A stretch of 64,000 bases of DNA. Source: Candidatus Avedoeria danica. Its GTDB lineage: Bacteria > Chloroflexota > Anaerolineae > Epilineales > Epilineaceae. The translations under genes were made by a program, and so were the position numbers. The notes under the pieces were generated by a model. It was not told where the DNA came from and did no database searches. It saw only the letters and a list, made by a program, of their open reading frames with translations. The stretch lies in assembly GCA_016703025.1 (NCBI GenBank), contig JADJCV010000004.1, forward strand, positions 2,483,501-2,547,500, written 5' to 3'. Shown piece by piece: positions 50,414 to 58,541 of the stretch (position 1 is the first letter of the stretch; each line of letters begins with the position of its first letter).

Positions 50414-51757
50414 TCAGTCGGCCTGGAAGAACATGTCGGCCAAGGCGCGGCCGAACGCACCGCTCACGAACTGCGGCGCGATGCCGAGGGCCACGATCAG
50501 CACGATGAGGACGATGACCGCGCGCTCGCCCCCGACATCGCGGCCTTCCGGGACACCGGTCGCCTCGAGCGGCGCGTCCCAGCGACGGACCGCGGTGGCG
50601 AAGAGCAGCGCGCTGGCCGAGAGGAGCGCCAGATGGGCCGGTGTGCCGAAGGGCACCTGCACCGCCGTTCCACCGGCCTCGCCGGCCAACTTCTGGAGGA
50701 TTCGCCACAAGCCGGGGAAGCCGGCCAGCCCGGGCGTCCCGGCCAGCGTCAGGAGCGCAACGGCGGATGCCGCCCGCTGGAGCATGCCGGTTACACGGCG
50801 GCCGACGCCAAGCAGCACGAGCGCCAGCACCCGCGCGAACAGCATGAGCACGACGCCGAGCGCCGCCGCGCGCGACTGCGTGCCGAGACCGACGATCAAC
50901 ATGCCGCTGTTGGCCACGATGGCGTACACGAGCCAGTCGTCGGGGTCTTCGATGCGGGCGGAGAGGGCAAGCCATGCGCCGAGGCAGGCCGAGACGGCGC
51001 CGCCGAAGACGAGCGGCGCCGTCGCGGTGGCGGTCAGCCACTTCAGGTCCTCGAGCGTCCGCAGGAGGAGCGCGAAGCCGGCGGTCTGGACGAGCGTCAA
51101 GACGCCGAAGAGCATCGTGCGCGGCGCGCCGCTGGCCAGGGTCAGCACCCAGGCATGCATCGGGATCAGGCCGAGCAGGAGTGCGAACGCCGGGACGACG
51201 AGCGCCAGGACGAGGTGCTCCAGGTCGCCCTTGTCCACGGCGGCCGGTCGGAGCTCGGCCAGACGGTAGGCCGACAGCAGGAGCGGGATGACGAGCGCCA
51301 GGAGCGCGGCGTAGCGCAGAACCGCGCCCATTGCCGCGCCGCGCTCGCCCTCGGGCAGGCCGAACGCCCAAAGCAATGCCGCGGCAACGAACGCGATCAG
51401 GCCGATCGGCAGGCTGTTCACCAGGAGCGCGGCCGACAGACCGGCCATGCTGGTCCAGGCCACCGGCAGCCAGCGTGTGACGGTGTCCGGCGGTGCGCGG
51501 TGGAGGCCCATGACCAAGCCGAGCATCGCCAGCGCCTCGAGCTGGATGCCGAGCTGGGCGATGCGCGTCATCTCGAGCGCACGGAGGCCGACCAACGGCA
51601 CGGTGGCGTCGACGACGGCCAGCGTCGCGGCCGCCACCAGGACGAGCGCAACGACGGTGCTCATCCGGAGCGCCTGCGCCGCGCGCAGCCGGACGCTCAT
51701 GCCGGCCGCGGCGAGCGGCAGCAGCAGCGTGGCCACGAGGAGCAGCAGACCGGTCAC
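50414..51757 (-). CDS. NuoN/Mrp-antiporter-like membrane protein lacking the key lysines
   Basis: The 447-residue protein has 13-14 predicted helices and the fold of NuoN/NuoM/MrpD subunits. The region LLLGLIPMHAWVLTLASGAPRTMLFGVLTLVQTAGFALL aligns with the TM7-TM8 segment of NuoN, including the conserved P-x-H-x-W and GAPxxxxF positions. The Lys in TM7 (usually five residues before that Pro) is Leu here and the TM8 Lys is Gln. It starts with a GTG at 51757, is 16 bases before ftsK and follows another subunit-like gene. The pair could be a degenerate ion-transport module; no NADH-dehydrogenase or hydrogenase genes are nearby. Confidence 0.65.
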   Translation of the reverse strand: MTGLLLLVATLLLPLAAAGMSVRLRAAQALRMSTVVALVLVAAATLAVVDATVPLVGLRALEMTRIAQLGIQLEALAMLGLVMGLHRAPPDTVTRWLPVAWTSMAGLSAALLVNSLPIGLIAFVAAALLWAFGLPEGERGAAMGAVLRYAALLALVIPLLLSAYRLAELRPAAVDKGDLEHLVLALVVPAFALLLGLIPMHAWVLTLASGAPRTMLFGVLTLVQTAGFALLLRTLEDLKWLTATATAPLVFGGAVSACLGAWLALSARIEDPDDWLVYAIVANSGMLIVGLGTQSRAAALGVVLMLFARVLALVLLGVGRRVTGMLQRAASAVALLTLAGTPGLAGFPGLWRILQKLAGEAGGTAVQVPFGTPAHLALLSASALLFATAVRRWDAPLEATGVPEGRDVGGERAVIVLIVLIVALGIAPQFVSGAFGRALADMFFQAD

Positions 51758-51823
51758 GCCCCGCGCACCCGCGCCGCCGGCTGCCTGCCGGCAGGATCAC
51801 CACACCACGCGCACGTGCCCAAC

Positions 51824-54091
51824 TCACACCACCTCGGGCTGGACGCTGGCGGCCTCGCCGCGCGCAGGCTCATTCGGCGCACCGCCGGCCAGCGGCGACT
51901 GGCCGATGAAGAACGACGCCACGATCGTGAACAGGAGCTGGAGTCCGGCCAGGCCGCCCGACACGAGCAGGCCGGCATCGAGCGACGCATAGATCGCCTC
52001 GCTGCCGATCAGCGCCAGCAGCACGGAGGCCGCCAGCTGGAGGGCGCTGCCGGCGAAGACCGTTCCGATCACCCCGCCCCCCGCCAGGACGATGCCGATC
52101 CGCAGGACGCCCGCCCCGACGTAAGGCGCAAGCACGCCGGGCTGCATGCCCAACCCGACGAGCGCGACGATGGCCAGTGCCAGCGCCGGCACGAGTCGAT
52201 CGCTGCGCATGCGGCCGGCCGTGCCCGTCACCTGCCGGAGCCGCCGCGCCGTCGACACGATCTGCCGATCGATCCGCCGTTCCGTCCGCCGATCCGTCTG
52301 CTGATCCAGTGGCGCCTGCAGGATCGAGAGAGACAACATCGTCACGACGATGAGGCCGACGATCAGCTTGATGGCCGCGATGACGCCCCGCGCTCCACCG
52401 TCCCCGCCGAACACGACGACGGCGCCGAGCACGTAGGCGGCGCCGAGCCCGCCGAGCGTCAGCGCCGGCGCACGGGGCAGGATCACGGTGGCGCTGATCC
52501 CGATGGCGAGCGCCAGCAGAGCGATCTGGCCAACCGGCGGCCAAGCCGGAGCCGGGCCTGCCGCATCCCCGCCCACGAGGGCGACGCTTGTGGCGACGAC
52601 CGCCAGGAGCGTGAGGGCCAGCGAGCGACGCCCGGCGACGAGCCCGCTCCTGAGCTGGAGGAGCTCGCCGCTCCGGACGAGGACGCGACCGGTGGCGTTG
52701 ATCGGCTCGCGGAGGCGCAGGGCACGGCGCGTGCGCTGGCTGCGGTCGCGCATCCCGGTGCGTACCTGCAGCCGACGCGCCAGCCAGCCGATCGCCGGCC
52801 CCGCGACGATGAGCAGAAGGACGCTCGGCCGAGCCGTGATCAGGCGCATCGGGTCGGGCACGTCGCCCCCTGAGGCCGCGACGATCGGGCCGAGCCAGCG
52901 AAAAGCCAAGCCGAGGCCGAGGCTGAGCGCGACGAGGACGAGCGGCACGGCGACGGCAGCGGTGGTGGCGCGGCGCGCGCGCGGGCTGGGCAGCCAGTTC
53001 GGATGGTCGGGCGCGACGAGCAGCGCGCTCATCGCCATCACCCAGATCAGCGGACCGAACGCTTGGCGTTCGACAAGCTGGTGGTAGACCGTCCAGCGGC
53101 CGACGAAACCGAGCGTCGGCGGCAGCCCGACGAGGCTTGCCCATGCGCCGAAGCGCACGAGCCGGACCGCGCGCCCGGCGCCAAGGCCCTCGGCGGCGTA
53201 GCGGGCGCCGAAGATCAGGGCCAGATCGACCATCAGGATGAACGCGACGGCCTGCCCGGCCGGATCGACGAGGCCGATCGCCAGCATGGCCAGGCCGGCA
53301 TGTGCCGTGACGGTCCAGTCGAGCGCGGCGCCGCGCTCGCGGGCGAAGAACGCCAGGAGCGCGCCGAACGTCAGCGCCACAAGCCCTGGTCCGAGCGTGG
53401 CGGCCGACATCCCGGCCTCGGAGCGCGACGGGGTGATCACCTGCAGCGCCATCGCCAGGCCGGCCACGGTCGGCGCGAGGCGGATGCCGATCGCTTGCCA
53501 CAGCGCTGCCGGACGGCTGCGCGGGACGGACCACCACAGCGGGTACATGCCGGCGCGGACGAGGCTGGCGGCCTCCAGGTAGAAGCGCCGCGTGCCGGTC
53601 AGGCCTGCAAGGAGCATGAACAGACCGGCCTGACCCGCCAGCAGCCCCTGCCGGCCCCCGCCGACGACGGCAAGTGTCGCGTCGAGGACGATCCAGCCGA
53701 ACACGAGGCCGAGCCGCTCCGTGCCGGCCGACGCCATCAGCGCGGCGGCGGCGCAGACGGCCAGCGGCGCGGCCGCCGTGCCCTCCTCGGCCAATGCCCG
53801 CAGCGCGGCGACGAGGCCGAGCAGGCCGATCACGGTGAGCGCGATCGCCACGAGGGCGTTCGACTCGAGCGCCGGGCCGTCGCCGTCGAGCCATGGCGAC
53901 AGGATGAGGCGGACGGGCGGCGCCCCGCGCAGGCCGAGCGCGGCGAGGGACAGCGCGGAACCGAGCGCCGCAGTCGCTGCCGCGACCGGCGCGAGGCGGC
54001 GCAAGCGGTCGGCCAGCGGCCACGGGAAGGCGGCGACGAGCGCGGCGATCCCGAGCAGAACCGGCGGGGCGGCGAGGAGGGCTCGGATCAT
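51824..54091 (-). CDS. large NuoL/M-like membrane protein, possible reduced Mrp/complex-I subunit
   Basis: The 755-residue protein is almost all membrane helices. The N-terminal half resembles NuoL/NuoM-type subunits: LVRAGMYPLWWSVPRSRPAALWQAIGIRLAPTVAG aligns with the TM7-TM8 region, with an Arg in place of the Lys normally five residues before the Pro. The C-terminal half adds further helices resembling MrpB/antiporter C-terminal parts (HFLxx-free; VVFGGDGGARGVIAAIKLIVGLIVVTML). It begins at ATG 54091 and ends 66 bases before the NuoN-like gene, so the two form one unit. Ion transport is inferred from the fold only. Confidence 0.55.
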   Translation of the reverse strand: MIRALLAAPPVLLGIAALVAAFPWPLADRLRRLAPVAAATAALGSALSLAALGLRGAPPVRLILSPWLDGDGPALESNALVAIALTVIGLLGLVAALRALAEEGTAAAPLAVCAAAALMASAGTERLGLVFGWIVLDATLAVVGGGRQGLLAGQAGLFMLLAGLTGTRRFYLEAASLVRAGMYPLWWSVPRSRPAALWQAIGIRLAPTVAGLAMALQVITPSRSEAGMSAATLGPGLVALTFGALLAFFARERGAALDWTVTAHAGLAMLAIGLVDPAGQAVAFILMVDLALIFGARYAAEGLGAGRAVRLVRFGAWASLVGLPPTLGFVGRWTVYHQLVERQAFGPLIWVMAMSALLVAPDHPNWLPSPRARRATTAAVAVPLVLVALSLGLGLAFRWLGPIVAASGGDVPDPMRLITARPSVLLLIVAGPAIGWLARRLQVRTGMRDRSQRTRRALRLREPINATGRVLVRSGELLQLRSGLVAGRRSLALTLLAVVATSVALVGGDAAGPAPAWPPVGQIALLALAIGISATVILPRAPALTLGGLGAAYVLGAVVVFGGDGGARGVIAAIKLIVGLIVVTMLSLSILQAPLDQQTDRRTERRIDRQIVSTARRLRQVTGTAGRMRSDRLVPALALAIVALVGLGMQPGVLAPYVGAGVLRIGIVLAGGGVIGTVFAGSALQLAASVLLALIGSEAIYASLDAGLLVSGGLAGLQLLFTIVASFFIGQSPLAGGAPNEPARGEAASVQPEVV

Positions 54092-54154
54092 CGAGGGCCG
54101 AACGTCATCCGCCGCGCGGACGGTGCACGAGCGTGGCCGGCCCCTCGCACGTCG

Positions 54155-54556
54155 TCACGGTGCCTCGCCGCGCATCACCATGCGGAACGTGCTCGCGGCG
54201 TGCTGCAGGGCACCGATCGCCCGCGTGAAGACGGCCTTGAAGTCCTCCGGTGGATCGACGTAGATCTCGACGGCCGCGATCGTGTCCGTCTCGTCCGGGC
54301 GGACGTACACCTTGGCCACCTTCGTCGTCGCCGTCGCGTGGTTGGCAGCGGCCTTGGCCCGCAGGAGCTCGTCCGGGTTCTCGATCGACCAGAAGTTCGG
54401 GTAGACGACGCGAAAGTACACCGCATCGTCGGCATCGACATCGATGTAGTAGAGGCCACCCTCGACCTTGAAGACGACATCGCCATCATTGTCGATGGTC
54501 GGGCGATAGCCCTCGCCGCTCAGGAAGTCCATGTACAGTTCGGCCGGTCCGCTCAC
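54155..54556 (-). CDS. YbjN-domain-like protein
   Basis: This 133-residue soluble protein resembles YbjN/type-III-secretion-chaperone-like domains: MDFLSGEGYRPTIDNDGDVVFKVEGGLYYIDVDADDAVYFRVVYPNFWSI, with two beta-rich halves and a final amphipathic helix. AGGAGGG lies six bases before the GTG at 54556, so the TTG at 54562 (adjacent to the ribosome site) is rejected. Function is unknown. It is 63 bases upstream of the NuoL/M-like gene. Confidence 0.6.
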   Translation of the reverse strand: MSGPAELYMDFLSGEGYRPTIDNDGDVVFKVEGGLYYIDVDADDAVYFRVVYPNFWSIENPDELLRAKAAANHATATTKVAKVYVRPDETDTIAAVEIYVDPPEDFKAVFTRAIGALQHAASTFRMVMRGEAP

Positions 54557-54776
54557 CGTCAACCCTCCTCTGACAACCGATCGTCGTTCCCGCGGTCACG
54601 TCCGCACGGCCGCGTCTGCTCGACGCATGGCGCGGCGCCGGATGGCCCCGGCCGGCATCGCGACCGGATCATAGCGCGACTGCCCTCCGGCGCGGTACCC
54701 GGTGGCGGCGATCCGCTGCGCGGAGCCCGCACGCGTCGCGGGCGCAACAGGCGCATGCGCCTCCGGCCGGCCCGGC

Positions 54777-56504
54777 TCACCGCACTTCCGCCCACCACCC
54801 GTGCCGCCCGGGCGGGCAGCGGATCGCCGCCGCGATCACCGCGTAGATCCGGCGGAGGTCCTCGGCATCGGGGGCGTACGCGTACAGCGCCGGGTCGCTG
54901 GCGATCGCCTCGAGCAGCGCACCGTCCAGCGCACCGGGCGCGCCGACGCCGACGGTGTGGACGCGCACGCCGCCCGCGCGCACCTCGGCCGCAGCGAGGA
55001 GCACCGCTTCGGTCGTCACCCCGCTCGGCAGACCGTCCGTCAGGAGGACGACGACGTCGGCACGGCCGGCGGACGGCGGGCCGTCCGCGGTGACGGCGGC
55101 AGCGGCTTGGCGCAGCGCCAGGTCCAACCGCGTGCCGGCGTCCAGTCGCTGCGGCAAATCGTCGAGCGCCGCACCGAGCACGTCCGCATCCGCGGACAGC
55201 GCGGCGGCGGTGAAGGCGAGCTGGTTGAAGCCGACGACTGCGGCGCGGTCGCCGGGCGCACCATCGGCGCCGGGCGCCAGCTGAAGCAGCCCGACGAACG
55301 TTCGCGCCGCCTCGATGGCCGCATCGAGCTTCGTGCGGCCCCCTCGGCCGAGCTGCAGCATGCTCTGCGAGACGTCGATCGCCAGCGCGACATCGACGCG
55401 CGGCTTCGGGCAGTCCTCGCGGAGAGCGAGCGGCAGGTAGATCGGCACGGGTACGCGCGTGGCGGTGGCCGTCGGGGTGGCGGTGGCGGTGGCCGTCGGG
55501 GTCGATGTCGGCGTCGGCGTGCGGGTTCGGGTGGGCGGGCGTGTGGCGGTCGGCAAGGACGTCGCGGTGGCGGTCGGCGTGTCGGACGGCACCGGCGTCG
55601 GCGTGGCCGTCGGTGTCGGCGGCGGGGGGAGGGCCAGGGACGGGCCGATGAAGCAAAGGTGTTCGGCGTTGCCGTCATCGCTTTGCGCCACCGTGTCGTC
55701 GTCGCCGACGACGACGAGCATCTGGGCGACGGGCGTGCCGAGCGCCGCCCCGAAGCCGATCCAGCGCGTCGTGCCGTTGCCGCAGCCCTCGAATGCATCG
55801 TCGGCGGGCGATCCGCAGCGGCTCTGGTCGGCCGTCGTCGGCTCGAGACGGACGTCGACACCGATCCGATTGCCGCGCGCGTCGATGAGCCGCAGCACGG
55901 CCGCCGTGCCGCGGCCGTCCGTGCGCGTCTCGACGTCGCCGAACCAGGCGCCGAACGCGGCTGCCGGCGGCGCAAACGTGAACAGGAGCCCGTTCCGGCT
56001 GTCCGTCTCGCCGGCCGACTCGTTGTAGTACGGCGCCTTGGCCTGGTAGCGGGGCTCCGGCTTCGGCGCGCCGCCCTGCATCGTCGCCGACGTCCCCGAC
56101 GCAGCTCCGCCCTGCGTCCCGGCTGCCCGCCCGACGCCGCTCGGCCGGGCCAGGTCGGCGCGCACGACATCCCGCAGCGAGAGCGTGACGCGCTCGCCCG
56201 CCGGGCCGCGCACGACGAGCGGCAGCTGCGCGTCGTCGATGTCGCCGACGATACCGACCGTCAGCCCGGCCGCGAGCGCCGCCGCGTGCCAATCGTCCGC
56301 CAGGTCCGCCACCGCCTGCCGGGACGGCTGGTTGCTGCCGGCCACCTCGGCGCTGACGAAGATGCCGGGCGGCAGGAGGGTCTGGGCGTACGCACGGGGT
56401 GCGGCGTCGGAGGGGTGCGCGAGCGCGAGGAAGGCGGCGATCGCGCTGGCGGCGCGGACGCGGCGGGCGGAGGTGCCATCGGGGCGCCGTTGGGAAGCGG
56501 TCAT
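54777..56504 (-). CDS. exported VWA-domain protein with Thr/Pro-rich linker and YLP motif
   Basis: The 575-residue protein has a signal peptide (residues 18-40, ends YAQTLLPPG-like) and a first beta-rich domain (SRNGLLFTFAPPAAAFGAWFGDVETRTDG). A Thr/Pro/Ala linker and the motif VPIYLPLALREDCP lead into a von Willebrand A domain with the MIDAS residues DVSQS and TDG (VVVLLTDGLPSGVTTEAVLLAA). Metal-dependent adhesion or scaffolding at the surface is inferred. GGAG seven bases before the ATG at 56504 supports this start over an upstream extension. It follows an upstream GNAT gene on the same strand with 95 bases between. Confidence 0.85.
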   Translation of the reverse strand: MTASQRRPDGTSARRVRAASAIAAFLALAHPSDAAPRAYAQTLLPPGIFVSAEVAGSNQPSRQAVADLADDWHAAALAAGLTVGIVGDIDDAQLPLVVRGPAGERVTLSLRDVVRADLARPSGVGRAAGTQGGAASGTSATMQGGAPKPEPRYQAKAPYYNESAGETDSRNGLLFTFAPPAAAFGAWFGDVETRTDGRGTAAVLRLIDARGNRIGVDVRLEPTTADQSRCGSPADDAFEGCGNGTTRWIGFGAALGTPVAQMLVVVGDDDTVAQSDDGNAEHLCFIGPSLALPPPPTPTATPTPVPSDTPTATATSLPTATRPPTRTRTPTPTSTPTATATATPTATATRVPVPIYLPLALREDCPKPRVDVALAIDVSQSMLQLGRGGRTKLDAAIEAARTFVGLLQLAPGADGAPGDRAAVVGFNQLAFTAAALSADADVLGAALDDLPQRLDAGTRLDLALRQAAAAVTADGPPSAGRADVVVLLTDGLPSGVTTEAVLLAAAEVRAGGVRVHTVGVGAPGALDGALLEAIASDPALYAYAPDAEDLRRIYAVIAAAIRCPPGRHGWWAEVR

Positions 56505-56599
56505 GTCCGGTCTCCGGGGCACCGTCGTCCTGGGGGCAACGGATCCATCGCGTGCACGAGCAGCCCCATGATGCCGCCGTCGCGCGGCGGCGGGAAGGC

Positions 56600-57184
56600 T
56601 CATTGCGACGCGTTGGCGACAGCTTCCCAGACCATCTCGATCACGTCGTGCGCCCCCATCTCCAGACTGAAGCGCCGCACGGTGCGCACCTTCCGGAAGC
56701 CGGCGCTGGCGAAGGCGCGTTGGGCGCGTTCGTTGCTGGGGTAGGTGAAGAGCACGATCCGCGTCAAGCCGAGGTCCTCGACGCCGTATCGGACGAGCGT
56801 GCGCACGGTGTCGCGTCCGATGCCCTGCGCCCAGCGGTCGCGCCGGCCGATGACGATGCCGAGCTCGGCGCGATGAAGGGGTGGATCGAGGCGGTAGAGG
56901 CCGGCCCGGCCGACGAGCTCGCCTTCAGCGTCGAGGATCACGAAGAGCTGCTCGTGCGGACCATTGTGACGCGGCAGCTGGGCGAGGAACAGCGCCTTGA
57001 AGTGCTCGAAATCGAGCGTCAACGGCAGCCCTCCGGCCAGCGCGAGCACCTCGTCGTCGCGCGCCCAGCCGTAGAGTGTCCGGAGCTCGTCGTCGCTGAA
57101 ACCGGCGCCGTACGGGCGCAGCGTGACGTGCGCACCGCGGAGGGTGGGCGTCGGCGGGGCCGCGGGAGGGGTCACAGGACGCAC
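56600..57184 (-). CDS. GNAT family N-acetyltransferase (RimJ/RimL-type)
   Basis: The 194-residue protein has the GNAT fold with RGAHVTLRPYG at the first strand, ELGIVIGRRDRWAQGIGRDTVRTLVRYG (the acetyl-CoA pyrophosphate loop is Q/RxxGxG-like: RWAQGIG) and LGLTRIVLFTYPSNERAQRAFASAGF near the end. It most resembles ribosomal-protein or small-molecule acetyltransferases of the RimJ/RimL branch. The start is a GTG at 57184. It lies downstream of gcvT; a link is not evident. Confidence 0.85.
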   Translation of the reverse strand: MRPVTPPAAPPTPTLRGAHVTLRPYGAGFSDDELRTLYGWARDDEVLALAGGLPLTLDFEHFKALFLAQLPRHNGPHEQLFVILDAEGELVGRAGLYRLDPPLHRAELGIVIGRRDRWAQGIGRDTVRTLVRYGVEDLGLTRIVLFTYPSNERAQRAFASAGFRKVRTVRRFSLEMGAHDVIEMVWEAVANASQ

Positions 57185-57263
57185 GGCATCCGGATGTCGC
57201 GCCTGGGGCGGGAGGCGGTCACGGCGTGCGGGACAGGCGGCGGGGCGGCCCGGCGGGTCGGGA

Positions 57264-58373
57264 TCAGGTGCGCGGGCGCTTGTAGAACGGACGGCGGACG
57301 ATCCGCGCCGGCACCGCGCGGCCGCGGATATCGACGGCCACGACGGTGTCGACGGCGCCGTTGGCCGGCGGCACGTAGCCGAGCGCGATCGCCCGGTCGA
57401 GCGTGGGCGTCAGCGCGCCGCTCGTGACGCGGCCGACCGGCTGGCCGTCGACGAGGATGCCCATCCCATCGCGGGCGATGCCGCGGTCCTCGAGGACGAG
57501 ACCGACGAGCTTGCGCGGCACCCCTTCGGCCGCTTCGCGCGCCAGCCGCTCGGCGCCGACGGCCGGCCCATCGAGTCCCTCTTTGGCGACCTTGACGAAG
57601 CGCGCGAGGCCGGCCTCGAGCGCGCTCGTCTCGTCGTCGAGTTCATGCCCGTAGAGCGGCATCGCCGCCTCGAGGCGCAGGCTGTCGCGCGCGCCGAGGC
57701 CGCAGGGCTGGATGCCGTGCGGCGCGCCGGCCGCCAGGAGCGCGTCCCAGACGGCCGGGGTGTCGTCGTTGGACAGCATGATCTCGTAGCCGTCCTCGCC
57801 GGTGTAGCCGGTGCGCGACACGAGCGCCTGGCGGCCGGCCACCGGGCCGCGGTCGAACGCGTAATAGGCCATCGTGCGCACGTCGAGGTCGGTCAGGCCG
57901 GCCAAGACGTCGGCGGCCTTGGGGCCTTGCAGGGCGATCAGGCCGTGCTCGTCGGAGCGGTCGTCCAGCTTGGCGCGGCTGCCGATGCGGCGCAGCTGGT
58001 CGAGCAGCCAGACGCGGTCCTTGTCGATGTTGCCGGCGTTCACGACGAGGATGTAGACCTCGTCCTCGAGCCGGTAGACGAGCAGATCGTCGACGGTGCC
58101 GCCCGACGCGTTCGGGAGCAGCGTGTACTGCGCCTCGCCCGCCTTGAGTTCGGCGCAGTCGTTCGTCAGCAGGCGGCGCAGCGCGGCCGTCGCGCCCTTG
58201 CCGTGCACGACGAACTCGCCCATGTGGCTGACGTCGAACAGGCCGACGGCGGTGCGGACGGCGGTGTGCTCGGCGGCGATGCCGGCGTACCACACCGGCA
58301 TGTCCCAACCCCCGAACGCGGTCATCCGCGCGCCGAGCGCGACGTGCTGGGCATGGAGCGGGGTGCGCTTCAC
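57264..58373 (-). CDS. gcvT: aminomethyltransferase GcvT (glycine cleavage T protein)
   Basis: GcvT releases ammonia and transfers a one-carbon unit from the aminomethyl-lipoyl H protein to tetrahydrofolate. The 369-residue protein begins MKRTPLHAQHVALGARMTAFGGWDMPVWY and contains VGLFDVSHMGEFVVHG, LVSRTGYTGEDGYEIMLSND and the final VALGYVPP-like ALGYVPPANG near the end. AGGAG eight bases before the GTG at 58373 fixes the start. No gcvH or gcvP gene is adjacent in the window. Confidence 0.95.
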   Translation of the reverse strand: MKRTPLHAQHVALGARMTAFGGWDMPVWYAGIAAEHTAVRTAVGLFDVSHMGEFVVHGKGATAALRRLLTNDCAELKAGEAQYTLLPNASGGTVDDLLVYRLEDEVYILVVNAGNIDKDRVWLLDQLRRIGSRAKLDDRSDEHGLIALQGPKAADVLAGLTDLDVRTMAYYAFDRGPVAGRQALVSRTGYTGEDGYEIMLSNDDTPAVWDALLAAGAPHGIQPCGLGARDSLRLEAAMPLYGHELDDETSALEAGLARFVKVAKEGLDGPAVGAERLAREAAEGVPRKLVGLVLEDRGIARDGMGILVDGQPVGRVTSGALTPTLDRAIALGYVPPANGAVDTVVAVDIRGRAVPARIVRRPFYKRPRT

Positions 58374-58479
58374 TGGGTGGGCTCCTGAGGGTGATTCGGG
58401 GCGGCAGGCGGCGGATTGTAGTCCGCGATACGGCACGTGCAATGAACCATGCAACGGCCGCGCGGATATCAGGCGACGG

Positions 58480-58513
58480 ACGGTATGGGCGCACAGCCGT
58501 GCGCCCATACCGT
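58480..58513. repeat. 34-bp hairpin, variant of the GGGCG palindrome family
   Basis: ACGGTATGGGCGCAC and GTGCGCCCATACCGT form a 15-bp perfect stem around AGCC in the 168-bp gap between gcvT and the giant surface protein gene. The outer TATGGGCG/CGCCCATA resembles TAGGGGCG/CGCCCCTA of the other copies. Confidence 0.75.
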
Positions 58514-58541
58514 GTCCGTTTCGCGAAAGACGTCCGCCCGC

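Noticed and set aside
54563..54776. Small gene between the VWA and YbjN-like genes
   Set aside because: The gap has a GGCGCATGCGCC palindrome, but no frame with a ribosome site or recognisable product.
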